Positions 8,422 through 18,574 of a stretch of 64,000 nt of DNA are shown piece by piece. The stretch lies in the NCBI RefSeq assembly GCF_015689175.1, contig NZ_CP065047.1, forward strand, positions 4,030,001 through 4,094,000. The letters run 5' to 3'. The notes under the pieces were generated by a model, which ran no database searches, had not been told where the DNA came from, and saw nothing but the letters and a program-made list of their open reading frames with translations. The DNA comes from Mycobacterium kubicae (GTDB taxonomy: Bacteria; Actinomycetota; Actinomycetes; Mycobacteriales; Mycobacteriaceae). How positions within the stretch are numbered: position 1 is the stretch's first letter; each line of letters starts with the position of its first letter. Both the position numbers and the translations under genes were made by a program.

Positions 8422-9189
8422 ATGAAACGAGCGGCGTTGAGTCGAATAGGACAGATCGATCTGGTCGACGTCCAGGCGATCAGTGACAGTCTGGGCCGCG
8501 ACTTCCTCCCCCACCCGTTCGTGGTGTCGCAACCGTCGCGGTTTGACAGCTACCAGGAGTACGAGGACTACTTGGCTGCCATTCACGGACGGCTCGCAGG
8601 CGGTGATCTGGTCAACTTCGATCAGTGGGTTACTTCCTACGTGCATGCCGACATTCGCGTGGAATGTGTGGTGAGTATCGTCGGCGCGCCCCGAGGCCGC
8701 CTGCTGGCGCATCGCCGCGGGCCGTTGGGATTTCTAGCCGTACAGAACTCCGAGGACCACGTGGTCGACGTGTACGCGGTGTCCCCCTACGACCTGGGTC
8801 TGGCGATCGCCGGTTCGCTCGCGCTCACCAATGCGGGGACAACTCCGAGGATCGTCATCCCTGGATTGGTACGCCGACCACATGGTGCTAGTGCGGAGGA
8901 AGATTTGGCGGTGTTGCGCCGCGAAAGTAACGCGGGACCCGTGTCGATACCCCGGTCACACGTGGCGCGGTACGCCCGGATCCAAAGTCGTTGGCAGCCG
9001 GCACGGGATTGGGGATTCGACCGCACTAAGAAGACCGTTGCATATGTCTGCATCAAGGATGACGGCGACTATATCTATGCGCCGGGATTCGACTACCTGA
9101 CACCGATGACCTTGTCCAGTCTTCATAACAGGCTCGATGAGATGATCGCCGAGGATGTCACCCGGTTACGCGACTCGCGAGATGTCTAA
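8422..9189 (+). CDS. EspG-family ESX secretion chaperone
   Basis: This 255-residue soluble protein follows the EspB-like gene by 17 bases. It carries features of the EspG/ESAT-6 secretion-specific family: an early FLPHPFVV segment, a central DIRVEC strand, an LGFLAVQ strand, and VVDVYAVSPYDLG followed by a helix. EspG proteins are cytosolic chaperones that bind the helical tip of PPE partners and deliver PE/PPE pairs to their own ESX system. Here the likely client is the 7010-8404 protein. The ORF ends 12 bases before the convergent 9202 gene. Confidence 0.8.
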   Translation: MKRAALSRIGQIDLVDVQAISDSLGRDFLPHPFVVSQPSRFDSYQEYEDYLAAIHGRLAGGDLVNFDQWVTSYVHADIRVECVVSIVGAPRGRLLAHRRGPLGFLAVQNSEDHVVDVYAVSPYDLGLAIAGSLALTNAGTTPRIVIPGLVRRPHGASAEEDLAVLRRESNAGPVSIPRSHVARYARIQSRWQPARDWGFDRTKKTVAYVCIKDDGDYIYAPGFDYLTPMTLSSLHNRLDEMIAEDVTRLRDSRDV

Positions 9190-9201
9190 CGGCACGGCGG
9201 T

Positions 9202-10710
9202 TTAATCGGGCGGGCGCAGGGACATGACGGCGTCATGGTCGTAGTCGATCTCGATCAGCCCGGTGCCGACTTTATAGAGCGAGATTTTTCCGGGTATTTC
9301 CCAGAGGGTTTGGCAGCTTGTCGTGTCAATGGCTAGTAGAGACGGCTCGTCGACGGAGAGTCTCTTTATGATCACTATGTTGCCGTCGGAGCCGACATAG
9401 TCAGGCCCTAAGTCCATGGTGCAGGTCGAGCCAGGTTGCCCGGTGAGCAGATCCCATTGCTGCCAACCCTGCTCCAGACCGTAACCGCTACCTTGGGTCC
9501 TGACGTAAAGTTTGGTGCCGATCGTCCTGAAGTCGTCGACCAAACCTCGTGAAGGTATGGTAGCGATGAGTTTGGCTGCGGCATCATAGATCTGGAAGTT
9601 TCCGCCGACCACCAAAGTCAACATCGCGGCGTTTTGGCGGGGATAGCCACGCTCGGGCTGTTGGCGACCGACCTGGTGGCCGGTGGTGTCATACATCAGG
9701 GTGCCGGTGGTCTTGCCCGCATCGAACTGGTAAGCGAACCCGCCGTTGTAGACCTCCACCTCTTCCAGTCGAGTGCCCGCGGGCGGGGTGGGAGTCAGAT
9801 CTTTGCCATCGACAACGGAGAACACCCGATTTCCGCGCCCGTCGTCGGGTACCCCTAAGGGTTGCACCGCGAGGGTCAGCGATGGGACATCCGGGTCATA
9901 CAATGCTGGGGTAAGAAGCCCGCCACTGCCAGGCAGAAACCAGGTCAGCTCGGCGTGCGGGCCGATACCGTGGATGCCCTCACCGTGCTTGGCTGCCACT
10001 ACGTAACCCGGCCCATACCTATAGCCCACCACCTCGACTCGCATGCCGCCGATAGTCGACAGGTCAGGATTCAACGTGTTTGGACCGTGATAGGTCACGA
10101 CACCGCGATCCAAGTTGATCACCCAAGCGCCGGGCGGTGGAGCAGTGTCGCCTTCGCCTGCGACCCGGCTGGTACAAATGGCCACTGCCGGGCCGTTGCT
10201 ATGGCAGTCTGCGTCTGTTCCGGAGAACCCAGGTAAGGCCAACGGCGGGAATAGTCTTGCACCTGTGTCGGCGTCGAGCGCGTACAGCCAGCCGGTCGGA
10301 TTACGGCACTTCCCTTGACAGCCTTCCACGGTGATGAAGTACGCCTTGTTGCCGTTGCGCGCGAAGAGATTACCGATCTTTACCCCTGGGGGCAAGCCGA
10401 TGTCCTTGCCCGAAAGTTGCCAGCCCGGAACCGGCTGGCGATTGAGCGGAAACGACACGAGTAGGTCTTTGGGAGTGCCGATGGGCGGGGGCGCCGGCGG
10501 CGCGACGGCGTCGTGGCGGGTCTTGTGGGAGCGTCCCCAGAGCACCGCGACGACACCTCCGGCGACCACGGCGATCACGACGACGGTTGCCGCACCGAGC
10601 CACCACCAACGTCGCCGCCGCGATCGGCGCGGCGGCGCCTCCGACTGGTCGCCGTGTTCTACCCATCGAAATCCGTCCGGTGGCAATGACGAACCGGACG
10701 CCATCACCAT
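9202..10710 (-). CDS. Membrane-anchored beta-propeller-like protein
   Basis: This 502-residue protein has a short cytoplasmic N-terminus with an Arg-rich stretch, one transmembrane helix (about residues 36-58) and a large extracytoplasmic domain. That domain contains repeated strand-rich blocks such as YALDADTGARLF and LLAIDTTSCQTLWEIPGK, as in PQQ-type beta-propellers. Cysteine pairs (CQGKC, CTMD with SCQTLW) fit disulfides outside the membrane. It is the last of four consecutive minus-strand genes that all encode membrane-anchored proteins. No enzymatic motif is recognised. The function is unknown; ligand binding or envelope assembly is possible. Confidence 0.72.
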   Translation of the reverse strand: MVMASGSSLPPDGFRWVEHGDQSEAPPRRSRRRRWWWLGAATVVVIAVVAGGVVAVLWGRSHKTRHDAVAPPAPPPIGTPKDLLVSFPLNRQPVPGWQLSGKDIGLPPGVKIGNLFARNGNKAYFITVEGCQGKCRNPTGWLYALDADTGARLFPPLALPGFSGTDADCHSNGPAVAICTSRVAGEGDTAPPPGAWVINLDRGVVTYHGPNTLNPDLSTIGGMRVEVVGYRYGPGYVVAAKHGEGIHGIGPHAELTWFLPGSGGLLTPALYDPDVPSLTLAVQPLGVPDDGRGNRVFSVVDGKDLTPTPPAGTRLEEVEVYNGGFAYQFDAGKTTGTLMYDTTGHQVGRQQPERGYPRQNAAMLTLVVGGNFQIYDAAAKLIATIPSRGLVDDFRTIGTKLYVRTQGSGYGLEQGWQQWDLLTGQPGSTCTMDLGPDYVGSDGNIVIIKRLSVDEPSLLAIDTTSCQTLWEIPGKISLYKVGTGLIEIDYDHDAVMSLRPPD

Positions 10711-10744
10711 CCACCCAACTGCGCTTCCACTCTCACTACGTTAG

Positions 10745-11224
10745 TCAGGGAACCGGCGCGGCAGCGATCCGACAGACCAGCAACTCGCCGTGACGCACTC
10801 CTAGGACGAACTGCACACCCACGTCATTGACGAAGTGCGTGTTCAATGTCCACAGCGAGTCGTGGCGGTCGAACGCGCCGGTGGAGACGACGTGCATGTC
10901 CTTTCCGAGTGGCTCATGGTTCCTCACGGCATTCACTTCGGCCGTGACGGTGCCAACATTGTCCTTACACGTCAGTGCCTCGAGGTTTGCCAAGTGCCGG
11001 GCGTTGCGTTCGCGAACCCATGCTCGCACCGTGGTATTGGCCGCTTCGTAGGCCTGCGCGTCGGTCATCGAGTCGGTTACCGCCATGGGCCGAAAGCTCG
11101 GCCCATCTCCCCGGTCTCGGCCGAGCACCGCCACCACCAACACCGCGATCGAAAGGCCTGCCGCAAACGCCCAGACCGACAACGAGAGTCGACTACGCGG
11201 GCGAGGTTCAGCGTTGGCCATCAC
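10745..11224 (-). CDS. Single-pass membrane protein with NTF2-like domain
   Basis: This 159-residue protein has one transmembrane segment (about residues 13-33) after a basic N-terminus. A soluble domain follows of the type seen in mycobacterial membrane-anchored NTF2/Mce-associated-like proteins: a helix with AYEAANTTVRAWVRERN, then strands. Two cysteines (in TCKDN and LLVCRI) could form a disulfide. The start overlaps the 3' end of the upstream 11208-12011 gene by 17 bases, and both proteins share the membrane-anchor-plus-small-domain design. No catalytic residues are visible. Function unknown. Confidence 0.7.
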   Translation of the reverse strand: MMANAEPRPRSRLSLSVWAFAAGLSIAVLVVAVLGRDRGDGPSFRPMAVTDSMTDAQAYEAANTTVRAWVRERNARHLANLEALTCKDNVGTVTAEVNAVRNHEPLGKDMHVVSTGAFDRHDSLWTLNTHFVNDVGVQFVLGVRHGELLVCRIAAAPVP

Positions 11225-12011
11225 AGACCTTCAGATTTTCGTTCTCGTTGGCTAATGTCATTGTCTCGAAGAAGAACCCCCCGCGGTCCTGGGCTTGTTC
11301 GACTTCTTGCTTCATATGTTCATCGATCGGCCGAATCCGCACCGCCACCTTCAGCCATACGGTCGAGCCGTCGTCGCGGAACTGCGTCAACGCATCTGGA
11401 AAAACCAAACCCTGGTCCTGCCCGTAGTAGGCAATCGTGTTGATCCAATCGACGAGTGACTGGGTGGGGTGAGCGCAAGCCAGCTCGCGCATCCGCGCGG
11501 CGTCGCCGGCGTCCTCGGCCCGATACCACTGCTCGACCACTTCGTAGGCTCTCTGCGCTTTCGCCGGCGCCGGAGCTGCCACTGCGGTGAGGCGGGGCGG
11601 GTCCGACCATCGCCAGTCCACCGCGAATATGGTTGCGGCAGCTGCCAAACAGCTCACCGTGATGGCCGCCAGCACCCGCTGCGGCCACCGGCGCTGCGGC
11701 CGCGCAGACGCAGACTCCACGGTGCGCGCCGACAGAGTTCCGTCGGCATCGCAATCAACCACCAGCAGACGCCACTGTGCCGCGTTGGCAACGGCCCGAC
11801 GGTGGTATTGGCCGAGTACCTCCGCCACACCCGCCGGCACCGACACCGGCACCGGTTCACCCGCTGCCGCGGTCACCGAAGCCGTGACGACCGATGCACT
11901 CGGCTCGAACTCGACGTGCAGCCGCTTCCATCCCGATGGCACCTGCGCGAGCAGTGTGGTCACAGCCTCTTCGATCAGCTGACGATCACCGGCGGCGGCT
12001 TCGGATTTCAC
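11208..12011 (-). CDS. Membrane protein with cytoplasmic N-domain and NTF2-like outer domain
   Basis: In this 267-residue protein, residues 1 to about 125 form a soluble cytoplasmic domain (LIEEAVTTLLAQVPSGWKRL, then strands). A transmembrane helix follows at about 132-152, then an outer domain with AYEVVEQWYRAEDAGDAARM, similar in layout to the protein encoded just downstream. A cysteine pair (ELACAHP and LKVCDGQ) is placed as in that neighbour. Ten bases separate it from the upstream membrane gene, so the four minus-strand genes 12773 to 9202 form one operon. It is not a recognised named family. Possible envelope-associated role. Confidence 0.68.
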   Translation of the reverse strand: MKSEAAAGDRQLIEEAVTTLLAQVPSGWKRLHVEFEPSASVVTASVTAAAGEPVPVSVPAGVAEVLGQYHRRAVANAAQWRLLVVDCDADGTLSARTVESASARPQRRWPQRVLAAITVSCLAAAATIFAVDWRWSDPPRLTAVAAPAPAKAQRAYEVVEQWYRAEDAGDAARMRELACAHPTQSLVDWINTIAYYGQDQGLVFPDALTQFRDDGSTVWLKVAVRIRPIDEHMKQEVEQAQDRGGFFFETMTLANENENLKVCDGQR

Positions 12012-12020
12012 TACTTGACC

Positions 12021-12773
12021 CTATCGAACCACCGGCCCGGCGGATGCCAACACTTTGTCGCCGTCGGCCGTGCGTTCGATGAGCGTAATGTCTTGACGCC
12101 CGGACTGATTGAGTACCCACACCATCCGTTCGATGTCGAACTTACTGCGCGGAACCACGATTCGACATGGTAGATCGGTCAGCACCTGCCCTTCCCGCAC
12201 CGGTATCGGATCGAGCTTGACTCCGTAAAACGATCGCGCCCCTATTTCGAGGGTGCTGGGCTTGATGCCTGCGGTGATGACGACCTGGGAGACGCAGTCC
12301 CAGTGCACCAGCGTTTTCCGGAATGTCAGACCATTGCAGTCACCGATGAAGAGCGTCGAGGTGGACAGATGAAAAGTCAACGCTCCCATCGCCACTGCGA
12401 TGATGAAAATCCTCGCGCCACGTCCGGACAGCAGATGGGCACTACCGGCAGCCCAGATCGCGCCGACAGCGACCGCGATAATCAGCAACAGCCGAAGGCC
12501 GGAGAGGAATACGGTGATGCGGTAGCGCACCTGCCGCATGGCGCTGAACAACCCCGCGGCCCCACCAGCAGCCGCTACCCCACCAACTGACAAAGCGATC
12601 CAGGCCGGCGCACCCGCCGCGTCGGAGAACAGGAAACCGATCGCCACAGCGACGGCGATCGCTCCGAATGCGGTCAGCAGGAACAGCTTCTTCGCCCGTG
12701 CCGACGATTTCCGCCAACTGGCAATGGCTTGTTCGCGAGATATCGGCTGCAACGGATACGTCATGACGATCAC
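12021..12773 (-). CDS. Four-helix membrane protein of unknown function
   Basis: This 250-residue protein has a basic N-terminus and four hydrophobic segments at about residues 30-48, 55-73, 85-105 and 118-140. A soluble C-terminal half follows with CRIVVPRSKFDIERMVWVL. It is first in the four-gene minus-strand operon. The start is GTG 12773 or, three codons later, ATG 12764, where a GGAGCGGGG stretch is better spaced. No catalytic motif is seen. The 109-base gap to the divergent 12883 gene must hold both promoters. Confidence 0.66.
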   Translation of the reverse strand: MIVMTYPLQPISREQAIASWRKSSARAKKLFLLTAFGAIAVAVAIGFLFSDAAGAPAWIALSVGGVAAAGGAAGLFSAMRQVRYRITVFLSGLRLLLIIAVAVGAIWAAGSAHLLSGRGARIFIIAVAMGALTFHLSTSTLFIGDCNGLTFRKTLVHWDCVSQVVITAGIKPSTLEIGARSFYGVKLDPIPVREGQVLTDLPCRIVVPRSKFDIERMVWVLNQSGRQDITLIERTADGDKVLASAGPVVR

Positions 12774-12882
12774 CCCGCTCCCCGGCCCTCAACGCCGTGT
12801 CACACCATACCGGCACCAGCAGCGGATTTTCGGCGCTAATAAGCCTGCCCACAGGCTTGGTCAAACGACATAGGCTCACAAC

Positions 12883-13440
12883 ATGACCGAGCCGCACCCC
12901 GCCCTCATCGAAACCGAAGACGGTGGGCGAGAACAATGTTGGCCGCTACCCACCGACGAACGCAGCCTGCTCGACCTGATCCGCCTCTGCTTCAACGAAT
13001 ACTGGGACGAGATCTGGTTCGGCATCCTCATCGAGGGTGCCGCTTGGGAGGTCGCGGCGCCGAACCCGCCCAAGCGCATCTCCAGCTACGACGGGTATGC
13101 GACCATCGACTTCGGCCGCTGGCACTTCCACCTGTGCATCGGCGAGCATCGGGAAAGCGGACCCGAACTCGGCCGGATCCGCAGGTGCGCGCGCGCCGAG
13201 CTTTACCGCCGAATTGGCATTGACGACCATCCCACGTCCTGGGGAGTCCGCCTGCACAACGGCCGTGACGAACAGATGATGACGATCCTGCTGCCCAACC
13301 CGTTTCTGACCAATGTTCAGCAGCTGCGCGAGCAGCCCGCCTGGGAGCAGCTGGAACTCTGGAACCGCCTGCGAGCTACTTTCCTGGGGCTGGAGCCGGA
13401 TCCGCTCGACCGCGCCGGCAAAGGCTTTCAGCACGGCTGA
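12883..13440 (+). CDS. Conserved hypothetical protein
   Basis: This 185-residue soluble protein is rich in Trp, His and acidic residues, with GRWHFHLCIGEH and a following ELGRIRRCARAELYRR segment. The H-x-H-x-C cluster could bind metal, but no established family motif is recognised. It has no membrane segment or signal peptide. It stands 75 bases before the TetR-thioesterase gene, with a candidate operator between them, so co-regulation with that gene is not certain. Confidence 0.66.
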   Translation: MTEPHPALIETEDGGREQCWPLPTDERSLLDLIRLCFNEYWDEIWFGILIEGAAWEVAAPNPPKRISSYDGYATIDFGRWHFHLCIGEHRESGPELGRIRRCARAELYRRIGIDDHPTSWGVRLHNGRDEQMMTILLPNPFLTNVQQLREQPAWEQLELWNRLRATFLGLEPDPLDRAGKGFQHG

Positions 13441-13458
13441 GCGAGGGTGGCAGCAGGA

Positions 13459-13472
13459 ACGGTAACCTCGTT
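13459..13472 (+). promoter_or_regulatory. Candidate TetR operator upstream of the TetR-thioesterase fusion
   Basis: The sequence ACGGTAACCTCGTT lies 44 bases before the fusion gene start. The same pattern (ACGGTAA, three bases, CGTT) occurs in reverse orientation at 14577-14590 before the amidohydrolase gene. Two copies flanking one TetR-family gene suggest autoregulation and control of the downstream gene. Confidence 0.5.
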
Positions 13473-13515
13473 CTCGGGGCGCTGTGGCGGCGCACCAGAG
13501 GAGGAGAAACCGCCG

Positions 13516-14541
13516 ATGGCCAGCGACGAACCAGAAGTCACTCGCGCCGACCGGTTCATCAAGACGGCGGTCGAGATCCTGGGCGAGACCGGGCGCACCG
13601 ATTTCACGGTGCAAGAAGTCGTGGCCCGCTCCAAGACGTCGCTGCGCGCCTTTTATCAGCATTTCAGCAGCAAAGATGAGCTATTGCTGGCGCTCTTCGA
13701 CCGGACCATTGCGCACTCGGCTCAGATGTGGCGCGCCGAGACGCACGGACTGGACAGCACGGCGGCCCTCAAGCTCGTCATCGACCGCGTCAGTCAACAG
13801 CCCGAATCCAGCACTCAGGACAGCCTCAACCGGGCCCTGAGCCTCTACAACCAACATCTGGCCGAGACGCGGCCACGCGAGTACGCCAGGGTGCTGTCGC
13901 CTTTGCACCAATTGATCCGCGACATCGTGGGCCAAGGCATCACCGAAGGAGTATTTCGGCCGGGACTCGATGTCGGTGCCGCCGCCGCGATCGTCATGCA
14001 GACCGTCGTTGGCGCGCAGCGATTGCATTGGCTGGGTAGCGAATTGAACGGAACACCGATCGATGCGGGACAGCTGTACGACTTCTGCAGTCGCGCCCTG
14101 GGCATTCAAGACAACGACGAAGTGATCGACGCCCCGTCGCTGGCCGAGCTGTTCGCGCAGATCGGCATGCGCCCGGGCACCCGCGACGGCGAGTTCGCGA
14201 TGACGCTGCCAGTCAGCCCACAAGTGGTCAACACCTCCGGCGCCCTGCAAGGCGGTTTGATCGCCACGCTCGTCGACGTGGCGGGTGGGCAGTTCGGGCT
14301 GGAACACCTGCAGCCGGGCACCACCATGACGACGTCCGACCTCTTCGTTCGCTACCTGCGCCCGATCCGGCAGGGGTCGGCGTTCGCGGTGCCTCGCATG
14401 CTGCGTTCCGGTCGGCGCGCAATGGTCATGCAGGTCGACATCTACGGTGACGTCGACGACGAGCTACTCGCAACCGCGACGGTGAACTTCGCCGTGATCA
14501 ACGGAACCACACCGCAACTCCCCGACTGGCCCACGGCATAA
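13516..14541 (+). CDS. TetR-family regulator fused to a PaaI-type hotdog thioesterase
   Basis: The start is ATG 13516, with GGAGGAG 11 bases upstream, giving 341 residues. Residues 1 to about 200 are a TetR repressor: a helix-turn-helix (FTVQEVVARSKTSLRAFYQHFSSKDELL) and an all-helical ligand domain. Residues about 230-341 are a hotdog-fold thioesterase-like domain with SGALQGGLIATLVDVAGG and FVRYLRPIRQG, as in PaaI/DUF4442-type acyl-CoA thioesterases. The fusion suggests a repressor that senses, and may hydrolyse, an acyl-CoA ligand. The usual catalytic Asp/Glu of the hotdog helix may be the D in LVDVAGG. A candidate operator lies upstream and a second copy lies before the next gene. Confidence 0.85.
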   Translation: MASDEPEVTRADRFIKTAVEILGETGRTDFTVQEVVARSKTSLRAFYQHFSSKDELLLALFDRTIAHSAQMWRAETHGLDSTAALKLVIDRVSQQPESSTQDSLNRALSLYNQHLAETRPREYARVLSPLHQLIRDIVGQGITEGVFRPGLDVGAAAAIVMQTVVGAQRLHWLGSELNGTPIDAGQLYDFCSRALGIQDNDEVIDAPSLAELFAQIGMRPGTRDGEFAMTLPVSPQVVNTSGALQGGLIATLVDVAGGQFGLEHLQPGTTMTTSDLFVRYLRPIRQGSAFAVPRMLRSGRRAMVMQVDIYGDVDDELLATATVNFAVINGTTPQLPDWPTA

Positions 14542-14576
14542 CCGGCCGGCGGTGCACCCGCCACCCGCACAGTGGT

Positions 14577-14590
14577 AACGTCATTACCGT
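14577..14590 (-). promoter_or_regulatory. Second copy of the candidate TetR operator
   Basis: The plus strand reads AACGTCATTACCGT, the reverse complement of ACGGTAA-nnn-CGTT found at 13459-13472. It is embedded in GGTAACGTCATTACC, a five-base inverted repeat with a five-base spacer, which suits a dimeric repressor. It lies 35 bases before the amidohydrolase start. Confidence 0.5.
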
Positions 14591-14624
14591 CTATCGAGAT
14601 CCAGACTTCTGCAAGGAGATCGCC

Positions 14625-15830
14625 ATGCCGTCTCGCGAGCTTCCGTTTCCCGTGTTCGACGCCGACAACCACATGTACGAACCGCAGGAGGCGCTGACCA
14701 AGTTCCTCCCGGACAAGCGCAAGAACGTGATCGACTATGTGCAGGTCCGCGGTCGCACCAAGATCGTCGTGCGGGGCCACATCAGCGAGTACATCCCCAA
14801 CCCCACGTTCGAGGTGGTGGCGCGGCCCGGCGCTCAGGAGGACTACTTCCGGCACGGCTCGCAGGGTAAGAGCTACCGCGAGATTCTGGGCGAGCCGATG
14901 AAGGCCATCCCCGCTTTCCGGGAACCGGGTGCACGCCTCGAGGTCATGGACGAGCTCGGCATCGACTACGCCTTGATGTTCCCCACGCTGGCCAGCCTGG
15001 TCGAAGAGCGGATGAAGGACGACCCGGAGATGACGCATGACGTCATTCACGCGCTCAACCAGTGGATGTATGAGCAGTGGTCGTTCAACTACGAAGGGCG
15101 CATCTTCGCTACCCCGGTGATCACGTTGCCGATCGTCGAGCGCGCGCTCGAAGAACTCGAATGGTGCCTCGAACGCGGTGCCCGCACCGTGCTGGTTCGC
15201 CCGGCGCCAGTACCCGGTTACCGCGGCAGCCGGTCGTTCGGTCTCGAGGAGTTCGACCCGTTCTGGCAAGCCTGCATGCGCGCCGAAATCCCGGTTTCGA
15301 TGCACGCCTCCGACAGTGGCTACTCCGAACTCATCAACGTGTGGGAGCCCGGAGACGAGTTCCTGCCGTTCAAGCCCACCGCCTTCCGGAGCCTGGCCAT
15401 GGGCCATCGGCCCATCGAGGACGCCTTCGGCGCCCTCATCTGCCACGGGGCACTGTCGCGCAATCCCGACCTGCGGATCTTGTCCATCGAAAACGGTGCC
15501 GACTGGGTGCCGCATCTGTTCAAGGGACTCAAAGGCGTCTACAAGAAGATGCCGCAGGCTTTCAGCGAAGACCCGATCGAGACGTTCAAGCGGTGCATTT
15601 ACGTCAGCCCGTTCTGGGAAGACCAGTTCACCGACATCGTCAAGATGGTCGGCACCGACCGCGTCGTCTTCGGCTCCGACTGGCCGCACCCCGAGGGCCT
15701 CAAGGACCCGATCTCCTTCGTCGACGAGCTCTCCGATTTCGAGCAGGAGGACGTCGAAAAGATCATGGGCGGAAACCTGATGAAGCTCATGAAGGTGGAG
15801 GCGCCGGCGAAGAAGCCAGTGTCGGCCTGA
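14625..15830 (+). CDS. Amidohydrolase family 2 metal-dependent hydrolase
   Basis: This 401-residue protein starts at ATG 14625 behind AAGGAG. It belongs to the ACMSD-like amidohydrolase superfamily with a TIM-barrel fold. The visible metal-site signatures are DADNHMYEP near the N-terminus, a barrel His in SMHASDSGY, and the terminal Asp in FGSDWPHPEG. It looks like a complete, active enzyme. Members hydrolyse or decarboxylate ring acids and lactones. It is closely similar in design to the 44990-46192 protein of the catabolic region, so both may act on related substrates. A candidate operator for the preceding TetR-thioesterase lies in its promoter. Confidence 0.85.
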   Translation: MPSRELPFPVFDADNHMYEPQEALTKFLPDKRKNVIDYVQVRGRTKIVVRGHISEYIPNPTFEVVARPGAQEDYFRHGSQGKSYREILGEPMKAIPAFREPGARLEVMDELGIDYALMFPTLASLVEERMKDDPEMTHDVIHALNQWMYEQWSFNYEGRIFATPVITLPIVERALEELEWCLERGARTVLVRPAPVPGYRGSRSFGLEEFDPFWQACMRAEIPVSMHASDSGYSELINVWEPGDEFLPFKPTAFRSLAMGHRPIEDAFGALICHGALSRNPDLRILSIENGADWVPHLFKGLKGVYKKMPQAFSEDPIETFKRCIYVSPFWEDQFTDIVKMVGTDRVVFGSDWPHPEGLKDPISFVDELSDFEQEDVEKIMGGNLMKLMKVEAPAKKPVSA

Positions 15831-16037
15831 ACAGAGCCGAATGGCGCTTGCAGGGTGGCCCGTACGACCAGGTCTTCACCCGCATCAGAGACTGAGACGA
15901 GGCTTGGAATCCCGCGCTGATCCGCGCGCATTTCCCCTAATCAGGCGGCCCCGATCTGCTATACAGAGGGCGACCGTTTGTCTACCGGTGCCTATCAGCA
16001 TCCGGGGTCTTTCACGCAGTCAGTTGGGGGTTGCGCC

Positions 16038-16463
16038 ATGAACGTGGGTCCAGCAGAAGTCTTCGCCGCCCCGCTCCTGTTGAGCAGCCGACTGGCATCC
16101 GAACTCGACGAACCTCGTAGCGCCCTGCGGGCAAAGACCGAACGCAGCGGCTCGGCGGTGGTGATCCGGGCGGACGGCGAGATCGACGCGGCCAACGAGA
16201 CCACCTGGCAGAGCCTGCTCACCGAGACGGCCGCTGTTGCGAGCGCGCCCGGACCCTTGGTCATCGACGTCAACGGCGTCGACTTCATGGGTTGCTGCGC
16301 GCTGGCCGCCCTGGCAGACGAGGCCGAACGCTGCCAGCAGCGCGGCATCCAACTGCGCCTCGTCAGCCAAAATCCCGGCGTCACCCGCATCATCGAAGCG
16401 TGTGCGCTCGACGAGATCCTGCCCGTACACGCCACGACCGAAGCTGCGCTCTCGGCGGCTTGA
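16038..16463 (+). CDS. rsfA: Anti-anti-sigma factor RsfA (STAS domain)
   Basis: The start is ATG 16038, preceded by GTTGGGGG, giving 141 residues. It is a single STAS domain with the unusual core FMGCCALAAL, where most anti-anti-sigma factors have the phosphorylatable Ser. M. tuberculosis RsfA (Rv1365c) has the same FMGCC core and is controlled by a Cys73-Cys109 disulfide instead of phosphorylation. Here Cys86 and Cys122 have the same 36-residue spacing. In the reduced state RsfA binds the anti-sigma factor and frees SigF. The Rv1364c-like regulator follows, as in M. tuberculosis. Confidence 0.88.
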   Translation: MNVGPAEVFAAPLLLSSRLASELDEPRSALRAKTERSGSAVVIRADGEIDAANETTWQSLLTETAAVASAPGPLVIDVNGVDFMGCCALAALADEAERCQQRGIQLRLVSQNPGVTRIIEACALDEILPVHATTEAALSAA

Positions 16464-16519
16464 CTCGCACGGGTGTAAGGCAGGCTCTTTTCCAAACCCA
16501 CGTCCGTGGGGCACGCTAA

Positions 16520-18571
<2,052 letters not shown>

Positions 18572-18574
18572 GGA

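Noticed and set aside
16497..16510. Palindrome CCCACGTCCGTGGG behind rsfA as a terminator
   Set aside because: The two-base loop is too small for a stable hairpin and there is no U-tract.
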